A program made the translations under genes and the position numbers. A stretch of DNA of 32,797 nucleotides. Source: Roseateles sp. (GTDB lineage: Bacteria; Pseudomonadota; Gammaproteobacteria; Burkholderiales; Burkholderiaceae_C). The notes beneath the pieces are model-generated. The model was not told where the DNA came from and searched no databases. It was given only the letters and a program-made list of their open reading frames with translations. The stretch is from positions 1 through 32,797 of the forward strand of contig NZ_JAFAGT010000025.1 of assembly GCF_019237615.1 (NCBI RefSeq), written 5' to 3'. The stretch's first letter is position 1. Each line of letters opens with the position of its first letter. Shown here piece by piece: positions 7,043-14,768 of this stretch.

Positions 7043-8188
7043 TCAGCGGGAGTAGCGGACGTTGCGCAGCGGCACCGTGAACTCGACGACACGGTAGCGC
7101 TGGTTGGTCGTGCCCGTGGGCACGGTATAGGTGTAGGTCACACCGGCGCCAAGATCGCTGAACATCTGCAGCGTGGCCGGCGTCACATCGGACTTGTCGA
7201 CCAGGTCGCTGCGCAGGATCAGCCCGACGCGAACGGCGAGGACGGACTGCAGATTGGTCTGGGCGACCGCCGTGCCGGCCGTCAACTCGGCGGCGGTATA
7301 GCCGGCGGTGGTCGGCGCAATCCATGCGGTGACCTGTCCCAGGCCGGCGCGCACGGTGTCGACGCCGTACAGCACCCGCATGTCGACGACGCCGTCGACC
7401 AGCGCCTCGGCATTGCTTGAGCTCAGCTTCAGCAGGTCGTAGGACCGGAGCGTCCCGTTGCCATCAAGGCCAAACAGCATGAACCGCGGCAGATTGCCGG
7501 TGACGTTGCCGAGTACGGACACGAAGGCGTTGCCGTTCGAGAAACCAAGCAGCGACTTGCCGTTGATCGTGTCGGCGGCGTAGGCGCCGCCGAAGGTCAG
7601 GACCTGCGCAGCACCCCCGGCGAAGCCGTTGCTCACCTGTTGCAGCATGCAGCCAACGCCTTGCTGGGCCAGCAGCACCAGGTCGCCGCCGCGGATGCCC
7701 AGCGTGTTGGACAGCTTCAACTGCCCCGCAGCGGTGGACTTGGGCGAGACCGGCAGGCCCGACTCGCTCAACCCCGAATTGCCGGTCGCCATGGCGATCA
7801 CGTCGGACCCGTTGGCGCCGAGGCCGGCATAGACGATCAGCGGCGCCAGCACATAGGTTTGCGGCACGGTGGCGAAGGGCGGCGGGAACGCCGTCGTCGA
7901 TGGCAGCAACTGGCCGTTGTTGAGCGAAGCGTTCAGTACGCAGCCGTAGTTCTCGGCCGTGGCCTGGCTGAAGCCCGCGCCGGCGCTGCGCAACTGGCGA
8001 TCCAGCATATAGGCCGCATAGGCGGTGTTGCTTGTCAGGTCGTTGCTAGACGTCACGCCGCGCCGCACCGATTCCTGCCGGGCCACCATCATTGAAATGG
8101 TCAGCGTCAGCACCAGGCCGATGGCGACGGTCACCATCAGCTCGATGAGGGAAAAGCCGCGACAGGTGGCAGGGGAGGGGCGCGTCAT
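7043..8188 (-). CDS. pilW: Type IV pilus minor pilin PilW
   Basis: The 381-residue product has a prepilin leader MTRPSPATCRG followed by FSLIELMVTVAIGLVLTLTI, with Glu5 of the mature protein present. Cleavage and N-methylation would be by PilD, whose gene is at 21122-22051. The large C-terminal domain (over 340 residues) and the position between pilV and pilX identify PilW rather than another minor pilin. The start codon overlaps the pilV stop (ATGA), which implies translational coupling. Confidence 0.9.
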   Translation of the reverse strand: MTRPSPATCRGFSLIELMVTVAIGLVLTLTISMMVARQESVRRGVTSSNDLTSNTAYAAYMLDRQLRSAGAGFSQATAENYGCVLNASLNNGQLLPSTTAFPPPFATVPQTYVLAPLIVYAGLGANGSDVIAMATGNSGLSESGLPVSPKSTAAGQLKLSNTLGIRGGDLVLLAQQGVGCMLQQVSNGFAGGAAQVLTFGGAYAADTINGKSLLGFSNGNAFVSVLGNVTGNLPRFMLFGLDGNGTLRSYDLLKLSSSNAEALVDGVVDMRVLYGVDTVRAGLGQVTAWIAPTTAGYTAAELTAGTAVAQTNLQSVLAVRVGLILRSDLVDKSDVTPATLQMFSDLGAGVTYTYTVPTGTTNQRYRVVEFTVPLRNVRYSR

Positions 8189-8589
8189 TGCGGAATCACC
8201 ACGTCCGTGAAATAGGTGTGCGTGTCGTTGACGGCCCCGGTCGACTGCACGGGCGTCCAGGTCACCGTCACGCGCGCCGTCGTCGCGTTCGTCACGCTCA
8301 CGGTGCCGGTGCCGTTGGGGACACCACCATTGGCTGGGTTCGCCACGCGGGTGGCCCAGGCGGTGACCACCGCCGGATTCAGGTTCACCGTGTTCTGGTT
8401 GAACATCTGCGCCGCGATCTCGCTGGCCAGCAAGGCGGCGCGTTGGGAATCCTCGCTGCTGACCGAGACCTGCAGCGCACGGGCCTGCAGCGTGATCAGG
8501 CCCAGCAAGCCGAAGGACACGATCAGGATGCCCACAAGCATCTCGATCAGCGAGAAACCACGGCTGATGCGGCGGGGGGGATTCATCAT
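8185..8589 (-). CDS. pilV: Type IV pilus minor pilin PilV
   Basis: The 134-residue product reads MMNPPRRISRG, then FSLIEMLVGILIVSFGLLGL. The S-F-G-L-L-G pattern after the pilin signature is diagnostic of PilV. ATG 8589 is chosen because it overlaps the fimT stop codon; ATGs at 8595 and 8586 are also in frame and change only the leader length. It is part of the minor pilin priming complex with PilW, PilX and FimT. Confidence 0.88.
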   Translation of the reverse strand: MMNPPRRISRGFSLIEMLVGILIVSFGLLGLITLQARALQVSVSSEDSQRAALLASEIAAQMFNQNTVNLNPAVVTAWATRVANPANGGVPNGTGTVSVTNATTARVTVTWTPVQSTGAVNDTHTYFTDVVIPQ

Positions 8590-9176
8590 CGGCATCCGTC
8601 GGGGGCTGTCGAGGCCTTGCCCGGGTCGCACATCCGGACGGAGCCCGCCAGGCTGACCGTCACGCGCAGCGGGCGGTTCTCGGTACTGCTGGCCTGTGGT
8701 GCGATGTCGTAGGTGGCGGCCGCGGCCGCGCAATTGGCGCCGATGCCGGTCGGGTTGGTCATCGTCGTCTGACGGCCATCACCGCCGAAGCACAGCGCCG
8801 TGGCCGCCGAGGTCAGGTTGATGCCGGTCGACACATCGGTCAGGACCCCGCACTGCACGGCCTCGGCCACGTCGTTGGTCAGCACGGCGTTGGGCACGGT
8901 CCGGACCTGCCAGTAACCGCCCGTGGCCGCGACCGTCGCTGCCAGGTCGCAGGTCTTGCTGTTCGTCAGGAAGAAGACGACTGTGTGGGCGCGGCGCTGG
9001 GCTTCGCCCTGGGCCACGCGCAGGCCCGACTGCAGCGCGTCCGCCACCGTCCGCACGCGCGCATTGCGGATCCAGGTCACGAAGCTGGGCATGGCGACAG
9101 CGGTCAGGATGGCCAGCACGCTGACGGCCACCATCAACTCGATGAGGCTGAAGCCCGAGCCGCGGCGCATCAGCAT
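8586..9176 (-). CDS. fimT: GspH/FimT-family minor pilin
   Basis: The 196-residue product starts MLMRRGSG and continues FSLIELMVAVSVLAILTAVAMPSF, followed by the FimT/GspH core (W-I-R-N-A-R-V near residue 35, then A-L-Q-S-G-L-R-V-A-Q-G-E-A). Several Cys residues (C102, C127, C145 region and the CDPGKAS tail) suggest disulfides. Members of this family initiate pilus assembly and in some bacteria bind DNA during natural transformation. The start overlaps the pilE stop; ATG 9170 would give a 6-residue leader and is equally plausible. FimU is an alternative name for this position. Confidence 0.85.
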   Translation of the reverse strand: MLMRRGSGFSLIELMVAVSVLAILTAVAMPSFVTWIRNARVRTVADALQSGLRVAQGEAQRRAHTVVFFLTNSKTCDLAATVAATGGYWQVRTVPNAVLTNDVAEAVQCGVLTDVSTGINLTSAATALCFGGDGRQTTMTNPTGIGANCAAAAATYDIAPQASSTENRPLRVTVSLAGSVRMCDPGKASTAPDGCR

Positions 9177-9631
9177 GCGTCGCCCTTCTTCATGATCCAT
9201 TTGGTGGCGCAGTTGCTGCCCCAGGTCGACGGCACCGTCGAGCTCCGCACGTCCTGCTGGTTGATCGTGAAGGTGAAGCCGAGCACCGGGCCGCTGCCCA
9301 CGGCCTGCAGCGTGAAGCTGCTGGTGTCGGGCGTGCCGGAGCAACTGATCAGGAAGCTGCCGAAGGTGCGTGCCGATGTCGTGGCGTTGTTGCAGGGAGA
9401 GACGAAAGTGCCGGTGTTCGCATAGGTGCGGTTGTCCTGGTAGTAGCGCTCCATCTGCGCGCGCATCGTCGTCAGGCCCGAGCTCGCGTCCGCCAGGCGG
9501 CTGCGCGTCACGTAGTCCCGGTATTGCGGGATGGCAATGGCGGCAAGGATGGCGATGATGGCCACCGCGATCATCAGCTCGATGAGCGTGAAGCCGGCGA
9601 AGGTGGCGGCGGAACGGGGACGATGGCGCAT
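9170..9631 (-). CDS. pilE: Type IV pilin PilE-like protein
   Basis: The 153-residue prepilin has a leader ending AATFAG, then FTLIELMIAVAIIAILAAIAIPQYRDYV, the textbook type IV pilin N-terminus. The downstream RMQMERYYQDNRTY-type region is typical of PilE-family minor or major pilins of betaproteobacteria. Four Cys residues (C96, C109 and two near the C-terminus) can form the D-region disulfide. It is the first gene of the six-gene minor pilin operon. ATG 9631 gives a 13-residue leader; ATG 9646 gives 18. No strong Shine-Dalgarno is seen for either. Given its place in the minor pilin operon it may be a minor pilin rather than the major subunit. Confidence 0.87.
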   Translation of the reverse strand: MRHRPRSAATFAGFTLIELMIAVAIIAILAAIAIPQYRDYVTRSRLADASSGLTTMRAQMERYYQDNRTYANTGTFVSPCNNATTSARTFGSFLISCSGTPDTSSFTLQAVGSGPVLGFTFTINQQDVRSSTVPSTWGSNCATKWIMKKGDAC

Positions 9632-9938
9632 GGTGGAGCTTTGCATGGCGGGTGCAAGTATTTTGGTGGCGAGGGGCACTGACGCGATACCGCTCGTCGC
9701 GATGCGGCGAACGCTGGTCGCGGTCGCGCGCTGAATCGTGAACTGGCGCACGCTTGGAGCCCCGCCAGCAAGGGTCGCGCGACCAGATAAAGGCAAGCAG
9801 ACGTAACTGCCCAGGGCTGCGGCCTCCGCCGGGAGCGCCGGTCGGCATGCTGACGGTCTTCCCCAGCGGCAATCCTGGGGGGCTGGTGTTTCCCCTATCA
9901 TGGCGCCCTTTGTACCCGCCCGGCCCCGGCCCGACTGC
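9632..9938. promoter_or_regulatory. Divergent intergenic region between pilE and mlaF
   Basis: About 300 bases without a convincing gene separate the pilin operon (leftward) from the mla operon (rightward). On the plus strand TATCAT at 9896-9901 is a reasonable -10 box for mlaF, though no good -35 is seen at the right distance. If it is used, the ATG at 9900 lies inside the promoter and GTG 9939 becomes the mlaF start. No sigma-54 type -24/-12 site could be found for pilE. Confidence 0.4.
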
Positions 9939-10751
9939 GTGACCTCTCCTGCAAACGCTCCCCTGATCGAACTGCGCGACGTCAGCTGCGGCTATGGCGA
10001 TCGTGTGGTGCTGGACGGCGTCAACCTGAAGCTGGAGCGCGGCCAGGTGCTGGCGCTGATCGGCACCTCGGGCGGCGGCAAGACCACCGTGCTGCGCCTG
10101 CTGGGTCGCCAGCTGCGGCCGCTGTCCGGGCAGGTGTTGTTCGACGGACAGGACCTGGCGCCGCTGGACCTGGCGGGCCTCTACGCGGTGCGCCGGCGCA
10201 TGGGCATGCTGTTCCAGTTCGGCGCACTGTTCACTGACCTGTCCGTGTTCGAGAACGTCGCCTTCCCGCTGCGCGAGCACACCGACCTGTCCGAGGCCAT
10301 GATCCGCGACCTGGTCCTGATGAAGCTCAACGCCGTCGGACTGCGTGGTGCGCGCGACCTGATGCCCAGCGAGGTGTCGGGCGGCATGGCGCGGCGCGTC
10401 GCGCTGGCCCGCGCGATCGCGCTGGACCCCGATCTGGTGCTGTACGACGAACCCTTTGCCGGCCTGGACCCGATCTCCCTGGGTGTGGCGGCGCGGCTGA
10501 TCCGCGACCTCAACGATGCGCTGGGCCTGACCAGCGTCATCGTCTCGCACGACCTGCACGAGACCTTCGGCATCGCCGACCGCGTGGCGATGATCGCCAA
10601 CGGCCGCGTGGTCGCCCAGGGCACGCCGGACGAGCTGCGCCATAGCGACGACCCGCTGGTGCGCCAGTTCGTCGGCGCCGAGGCCGACGGGCCGGTGCGC
10701 TTCCATCAGCCGGCCCGGCCGGTGGCCGAGGACTTCGGGGTGGCGCCATGA
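9939..10751 (+). CDS. mlaF: Phospholipid ABC transporter ATP-binding protein MlaF
   Basis: This is the ATPase of the MlaFEDB inner-membrane complex, which moves phospholipids between the inner membrane and the periplasmic carrier MlaC to keep the outer membrane asymmetric. Walker A is GTSGGGKTT (about residues 42-50), the signature motif VSGGMARR precedes Walker B (DLVLYDEPFAGLDP), and the switch His is in VSHDLHE. MlaF-type features include the Q-loop context LFQFGALFTDLSVFENVAFPLRE. The start is taken as GTG 9939 (VTSPANAPLIELRDV), giving 270 residues; ATG 9900 would add 13 residues rich in Pro and Arg that look non-coding. The stop overlaps mlaE by ATGA. Confidence 0.93.
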   Translation: MTSPANAPLIELRDVSCGYGDRVVLDGVNLKLERGQVLALIGTSGGGKTTVLRLLGRQLRPLSGQVLFDGQDLAPLDLAGLYAVRRRMGMLFQFGALFTDLSVFENVAFPLREHTDLSEAMIRDLVLMKLNAVGLRGARDLMPSEVSGGMARRVALARAIALDPDLVLYDEPFAGLDPISLGVAARLIRDLNDALGLTSVIVSHDLHETFGIADRVAMIANGRVVAQGTPDELRHSDDPLVRQFVGAEADGPVRFHQPARPVAEDFGVAP

Positions 10752-11527
10752 TGGCCCTCGCCAGACGCATCGGGGCCGGCTTGCGCGGTACGCTGGTCGA
10801 TGTCGGCGCGGCCACGCGGCTGCTCTTCACGCTGCTCGCGCGTTCGCCCCGGGCGCTGGGGCGCTTCGTGCTGGTGCGCGAGCAAGTCTTCTATCTGGGC
10901 AACCGCTCGCTGTCCATCATCGGCGTGTCTGGCCTGTTCGTCGGCTTCGTGCTGGCCCTGCAGGGCTATTACACGCTGCAGCGCTATGGCTCGGCCGAAG
11001 CCGTGGGCATGCTGGTGGCGCTCAGCCTGGTGCGCGAGCTCGGGCCGGTCGTCACGGCGCTGCTTTTCGCCGGCCGGGCCGGCACCTCGCTGACGGCCGA
11101 GATCGGCCTGATGAAGGCCGGCGAGCAGCTCACGGCCATGGAGATGATGGCCGTCGACCCGGTGCAGCGTGTGCTGGCGCCGCGCTTCTGGGGCGGTTTC
11201 ATCGCGATGCCCTTGCTCGCGGCGGTCTTCTCGGCCGTCGGCATCATCGGCGGCTGGCTGGTGGCGGTGCCGCTGATCGGCATCGATGCCGGTGCGTTCT
11301 GGTCGCAGATGCAGGGCGGCGTGGATATCTGGTCCGACGTCGGCAACGGCGTCATCAAGAGCCTGGTCTTCGGCTTGACGGCCACCTTCGTGGCGCTGCT
11401 GCAAGGCTATACCTGCAAGCCCACGCCCGAGGGCGTGTCTGCCGCGACGACGCGCACCGTCGTGCTGTCGTCGCTGGCGGTGCTGGGGCTGGACTTCATG
11501 CTGACGGCCACGATGTTTTCGATTTGA
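10748..11527 (+). CDS. mlaE: Phospholipid ABC transporter permease MlaE
   Basis: The 259-residue permease subunit has the MlaE/YrbE fold: an amphipathic N-terminal helix, then several membrane segments, including GLFVGFVLALQGYY, VTALLFAGRAGTSLTAEIGLM (the conserved R-A-G-T-S/A-E-x-G motif) and a C-terminal helix ending LDFMLTATMF. The coupling segment VDPVQRVLAPRFWGG is conserved. It forms the dimeric channel core with MlaF and the MlaD hexamer. Its ATG overlaps the mlaF stop codon. Confidence 0.94.
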   Translation: MMALARRIGAGLRGTLVDVGAATRLLFTLLARSPRALGRFVLVREQVFYLGNRSLSIIGVSGLFVGFVLALQGYYTLQRYGSAEAVGMLVALSLVRELGPVVTALLFAGRAGTSLTAEIGLMKAGEQLTAMEMMAVDPVQRVLAPRFWGGFIAMPLLAAVFSAVGIIGGWLVAVPLIGIDAGAFWSQMQGGVDIWSDVGNGVIKSLVFGLTATFVALLQGYTCKPTPEGVSAATTRTVVLSSLAVLGLDFMLTATMFSI

Positions 11528-11549
11528 TTTGGAGCCAGGAGAACGAAGG

Positions 11550-12041
11550 ATGCAATCCTCTCGACATGACGCGTGGGTGGGACTGTTCGTGCTGATCGGC
11601 GGCGCGGCCCTGCTGTTCCTCGCGCTCAAGGCGGGCAATCTGCTGAGCCTGAACTTCGACGAGACCTACCAGGTGTCGGCGCGCTTCGACAACATCGGCG
11701 GGCTGAAGCCGCGTGCGGCGGTGAAGAGCGCCGGCGTCGTGATTGGCCGCGTGGAGTCCATCAGCTTCGACGACAAGACCTTCCAGGCCAAGGTCACGAT
11801 CAACCTGAACAAGGGCGCGCTCTTTCCCAAGGACAGCTCAGCCAAGATCCTGACCGCCGGCCTCCTGGGCGAGCAGTACATCGGCCTGGAGCCGGGTGCC
11901 GACGAGAAGAACCTCGTCGCGGGTGATGTCATCCGGCAGACGCAGAGCGCGGTCGTGCTGGAGAATCTGATCGGCCAGTTCATCAACAGCAAGGCTTCGG
12001 ACATGGGCAGTACCACGCCGGCCTCGGGGAGCAAGCCGTGA
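11550..12041 (+). CDS. mlaD: MCE-domain phospholipid-binding protein MlaD
   Basis: The 163-residue protein has one N-terminal membrane anchor (residues 9-28, VGLFVLIGGAALLFLALKAG) and one periplasmic MCE domain (about 36-120) with the typical ARFDNIGGLKPRAAVKSAGVVIGRV. MlaD forms a hexameric ring with a hydrophobic pore that passes lipids between MlaE and MlaC. ATG 11550 is preceded by AGGAG/GAAGG, a good ribosome-binding site. The tail ALVLENLIGQF-like helix precedes a Ser/Gly/Pro-rich end. The stop overlaps the GTG of the next gene. Confidence 0.94.
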   Translation: MQSSRHDAWVGLFVLIGGAALLFLALKAGNLLSLNFDETYQVSARFDNIGGLKPRAAVKSAGVVIGRVESISFDDKTFQAKVTINLNKGALFPKDSSAKILTAGLLGEQYIGLEPGADEKNLVAGDVIRQTQSAVVLENLIGQFINSKASDMGSTTPASGSKP

Positions 12042-12877
12042 GCCGCGCCCTTCGGGCCCTGGCCTTGATGGTGCTCGTGGTGGGTCTGGCAGGCTGCCAG
12101 ACCATGCAGGGCGTCGGCACGCGCATCGAGCGCGCCGTCGACAAGGTCATGGGCTCCAAGGGCCAGCGGCTGGACCCCTGGGAGTCGTGGAACCGCAAGG
12201 TCTTCGCCTTCAACGAGAAGCTGGACGAGCATGTGCTCAAGCCGGTCGCGACGGCCTATTCCGAGGTGGTGCCTTCGCCCATCCGCACCGGCATCGGCAA
12301 CTTCTTCGGCAACGTCGGCGACGCCTGGTCGGCGGTGAACCTGCTGCTGCAGGGGCGCTTCAAGGCAGGCGTCGAGCAGGGCATGCGCTTCGCCGTCAAT
12401 TCCACCCTTGGCCTGGCCGGGCTGCTGGACATCGCCAGCGAGGCCGGACTGGACAAGAACAGCCAGGACTTTGGCAAGACCCTGGGCAAATGGGGCATGG
12501 GCACTGGCGCCTACATCGTCTGGCCGGTGTTCGGGCCCTCGTCGGTGCGGGACTCGCTGGCGCTGCCGGTGGACTGGCAGGCCTCGCCGGCCATGCTCTT
12601 CGATGACGGCCGCAAGAAGGTCGCCATCACGGGCCTGAGCCTGATCAACGTCCGCGCCAACTTCCTGCGCGCCAGCGAGATGCTGGAAGGCATTGCGCTG
12701 GACAAGTACACCTTCTACCGTGATGCCTATCTGCAGCGCCGCGGCAGCTTCGACGACGACGATGAGGTGGAGGTGCTGGTGCCTGGTGCCGCCGCCTCGG
12801 CCCCGGAGGCCGCCGCGTCGGAGCCCGCCGCCACTGTAAAGAAGCCCGCCGAACCCGCCTCTGCGGCAACACGGTGA
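12038..12877 (+). CDS. mlaA: Outer-membrane lipoprotein MlaA (VacJ)
   Basis: The 279-residue lipoprotein has signal peptide and lipobox LAGC (Cys19), then the MlaA/VacJ domain: DPWESWNRKVFAFNEKLDEHVLKP, the GIGNFFGNVGDAWSAVNLLLQ segment, and GMGTGAYIVWPVFGPSSVRDS. MlaA sits in the outer membrane with a porin, extracts misplaced phospholipids from the outer leaflet and hands them to MlaC. The Ala/Pro/Glu-rich tail (after residue 240) is probably unstructured. GTG start overlaps the mlaD stop. Its place between mlaD and mlaC is usual in Burkholderiales, whereas in E. coli the gene lies elsewhere. Confidence 0.94.
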   Translation: MSRALRALALMVLVVGLAGCQTMQGVGTRIERAVDKVMGSKGQRLDPWESWNRKVFAFNEKLDEHVLKPVATAYSEVVPSPIRTGIGNFFGNVGDAWSAVNLLLQGRFKAGVEQGMRFAVNSTLGLAGLLDIASEAGLDKNSQDFGKTLGKWGMGTGAYIVWPVFGPSSVRDSLALPVDWQASPAMLFDDGRKKVAITGLSLINVRANFLRASEMLEGIALDKYTFYRDAYLQRRGSFDDDDEVEVLVPGAAASAPEAAASEPAATVKKPAEPASAATR

Positions 12878-12933
12878 ACCGATTGACGGGCCGGCGCGTT
12901 ATGGACCGGACCCTGTTCAGAGAAAGCGACACC

Positions 12934-13587
12934 ATGACCTTGCTGACTTCCCTGCGCCGCCGTGCGCTCACCGTGGCCACCCTTGCGACCCTGAGCCTGG
13001 GTTTGGTGCATGCTGCCCACGCGGCCGATGCCGGCGCACCCGACCAGTTGATCCGCCAGCTCTCGCTGGAGACCATCGAGGCCGTCAAGGCCGACAAGGA
13101 CATCCAGGCCGGCAACATCAACAAGATCATCGCCCTGGTGGATTCCAAGGTGATGCCGCATATCAACTTCCAGCGCATGACCGCCTCTGCCGTGGGCCGC
13201 TTCTGGCGCCAGGCCACGCCCGAGCAGCAGGCCAAGCTGCAGGCCGAGTTCAAGACCCTGCTGGTGCGCACCTATGCTGGCGCGCTGACGCAGGTGAAGG
13301 ATCAGACCATTGGCCTGAAGCCCCTGCGCGCCCAGCCGACCGACACCGAGGTCGTCGTGCGCACCGAGATCCGCGGCAAGGGCGATCCCATCCAGCTCGA
13401 CTATCGCCTGGAGAAGGCCGGTGACGTATGGAAGATCTACGACGTCAACGTGCTGGGCATCTGGCTGGCGGACCAGTACCGCAACAGCTTCGCGCAGGAG
13501 ATCGGCGCCAACGGCATCGATGGCCTGATCAAGAGCCTGGCCGACAAGAACGCCAAGGCCGCTGGCGCAACGCCGGCCAAGGGCTGA
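12934..13587 (+). CDS. mlaC: Periplasmic phospholipid carrier MlaC
   Basis: The 217-residue product has a signal peptide (MTLLTSLRRRALTVATLATL, cleaved near AAHA-AD) and the MlaC/Ttg2D domain: the DSKVMPHINFQRMTASAVGRFW segment, EQQAKLQAEFKTLLVRTYAGAL, then DYRLEKAGDVWKIYDVNVLGIWLADQYRNSF. It shuttles lipids between MlaA and MlaD. ATG 12934 is preceded by AGAGAAAG at a suitable distance and gives a proper signal peptide; an in-frame ATG at 12874 overlapping the mlaA stop would add 20 residues that do not look like a signal sequence. Confidence 0.92.
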   Translation: MTLLTSLRRRALTVATLATLSLGLVHAAHAADAGAPDQLIRQLSLETIEAVKADKDIQAGNINKIIALVDSKVMPHINFQRMTASAVGRFWRQATPEQQAKLQAEFKTLLVRTYAGALTQVKDQTIGLKPLRAQPTDTEVVVRTEIRGKGDPIQLDYRLEKAGDVWKIYDVNVLGIWLADQYRNSFAQEIGANGIDGLIKSLADKNAKAAGATPAKG

Positions 13588-13898
13588 TGTTGAGCGGCCT
13601 GAAGCTGCCCGCGCGGCTGCGCATGGATGGCGCCAGCGCCGCCTGGGCGCTGATGTCGCCGGCCCTGCGGGCGGAGGCCGCTCAGGTGCTGGCTGCGGCA
13701 GGCCGCGAGGTGTGGCTGTCGGCGGCGGAGCTGACGGATTTCGATTCCTCGGCGCTCAGCCTGCTGCTGTCCGCCGCGCGCCAGTGCCGCGAGCAGGGCG
13801 CCACGCTCAAGCTCGACGCCGCTCCCGAGAAGCTGCGCGAGCTGGCGCGCGTCTACGGCGTGGCCGAGCTGCTGTGGCCGCCGGCGCTGGCGGCCTGA
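13587..13898 (+). CDS. mlaB: STAS-domain protein MlaB
   Basis: The 103-residue STAS-domain protein is the cytoplasmic partner of MlaF and is required for stability and activity of the MlaFEDB complex. The core motif LTDFDSSALSLLL (residues ~52-64) corresponds to the conserved STAS loop with Asp/Ser before the helix. The ATG overlaps the mlaC stop (TGATG), making it the last gene of the operon. It meets the convergent hexR gene with only 3 bases between stop codons, and no intrinsic terminator is visible between them. Confidence 0.88.
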   Translation: MLSGLKLPARLRMDGASAAWALMSPALRAEAAQVLAAAGREVWLSAAELTDFDSSALSLLLSAARQCREQGATLKLDAAPEKLRELARVYGVAELLWPPALAA

Positions 13899-13901
13899 GC
13901 C

Positions 13902-14768
13902 TCAGCCCGCGTAGCGCTTGGCGCGCAGGTTCTTCTTGATCTCCTGCAGCATGGGCCGCAGGTGCTGGCCCAGCTTCAGCGCGACGCCCGTCGTCAGGAT
14001 GTCCACCGCGATCAGGTGCAGAAGCCGGGACACCATGGGGCTGTAGCGGTCGAAGTCCTCGGGGTGGTCCACCGCCAGCAGGATCTGGCTGGGTCCCAGC
14101 GCCAGCTGCGCCAGCGGCGAGGCGCTGGCCGTGATGATGATGATGGTCGCGCCCTTCTTGCGCGCGATCTCCGCCGCGTCCAGCAGGTCGCGGCTGCGGC
14201 CGGAGTTGCTGATGATGACGGCGCAGTCGCCCGGCTGCAGCATCGTGGCGCTCATCAGCTGCACATGGCCATCGCTGGTCGCCACCGTGTTGACGCCGAG
14301 GCGGAAGAACTTGTGCTGCGCGTCCTGGGCCACGATGCCCGAGTTGCCGACGCCGTAGAACTCGATGCGCTTGTTGTGGCGCGCCGAGTCGGCCAGCGCG
14401 TCGATGGCGCGCTCGAAGGCATGGCTGGCCGCGTCATTGCGGTAGTGCAGCAGGGCTGCGACGGCGTTGTCCACCACCTTCACGATGATGTCCGCGGGCT
14501 TGTCGTCCTCGTCCACTGCACGGTGCACGAAGGGCACGCCCTCGTTGACGCTGCCGGCCAGCTTGAGCTTGAAGTCCGCCAGGCCGTCGTAGCCGACGCT
14601 GCGGCAAAAGCGCACCACGGTCGGCTTGGACACATGCGAACGGTCGGCCAGCTCGCTGACCGGCAGGCTGGCAAAGCTGCGAGCATCGGCCAGCAGCAGC
14701 TTGGCGACGCGCTGCTCGGCGGGCGGCAGCGCCGGCAGGGCCGCCTTGACGCGTTCCAGGATGCTCAT
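13902..14768 (-). CDS. hexR: MurR/RpiR-family transcriptional regulator HexR
   Basis: The 288-residue regulator has an N-terminal HTH domain of the RpiR type (residues 1-77; SELADRSHVSKPTVVRFCRSVGYDGLADFKLKL split around 38-70) and a C-terminal SIS sugar-phosphate binding domain (about 125-260; YGVGNSG, then IISNSGRSRDLLDAAE). HexR represses zwf and Entner-Doudoroff/central carbon genes and is released by 2-keto-3-deoxy-6-phosphogluconate. Its ATG overlaps the zwf stop codon (ATGA), so it is the second gene of a zwf-hexR operon, which implies self-control through the zwf promoter region. Confidence 0.9.
   Translation of the reverse strand: MSILERVKAALPALPPAEQRVAKLLLADARSFASLPVSELADRSHVSKPTVVRFCRSVGYDGLADFKLKLAGSVNEGVPFVHRAVDEDDKPADIIVKVVDNAVAALLHYRNDAASHAFERAIDALADSARHNKRIEFYGVGNSGIVAQDAQHKFFRLGVNTVATSDGHVQLMSATMLQPGDCAVIISNSGRSRDLLDAAEIARKKGATIIIITASASPLAQLALGPSQILLAVDHPEDFDRYSPMVSRLLHLIAVDILTTGVALKLGQHLRPMLQEIKKNLRAKRYAG

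Noticed and set aside
9900-9938. ATG at 9900 as the start of mlaF
   Set aside because: It overlaps the TATCAT -10 candidate, and the 13 added residues (Pro/Arg-rich) do not resemble MlaF N-termini; GTG 9939 is preferred, though without a clear ribosome-binding site.
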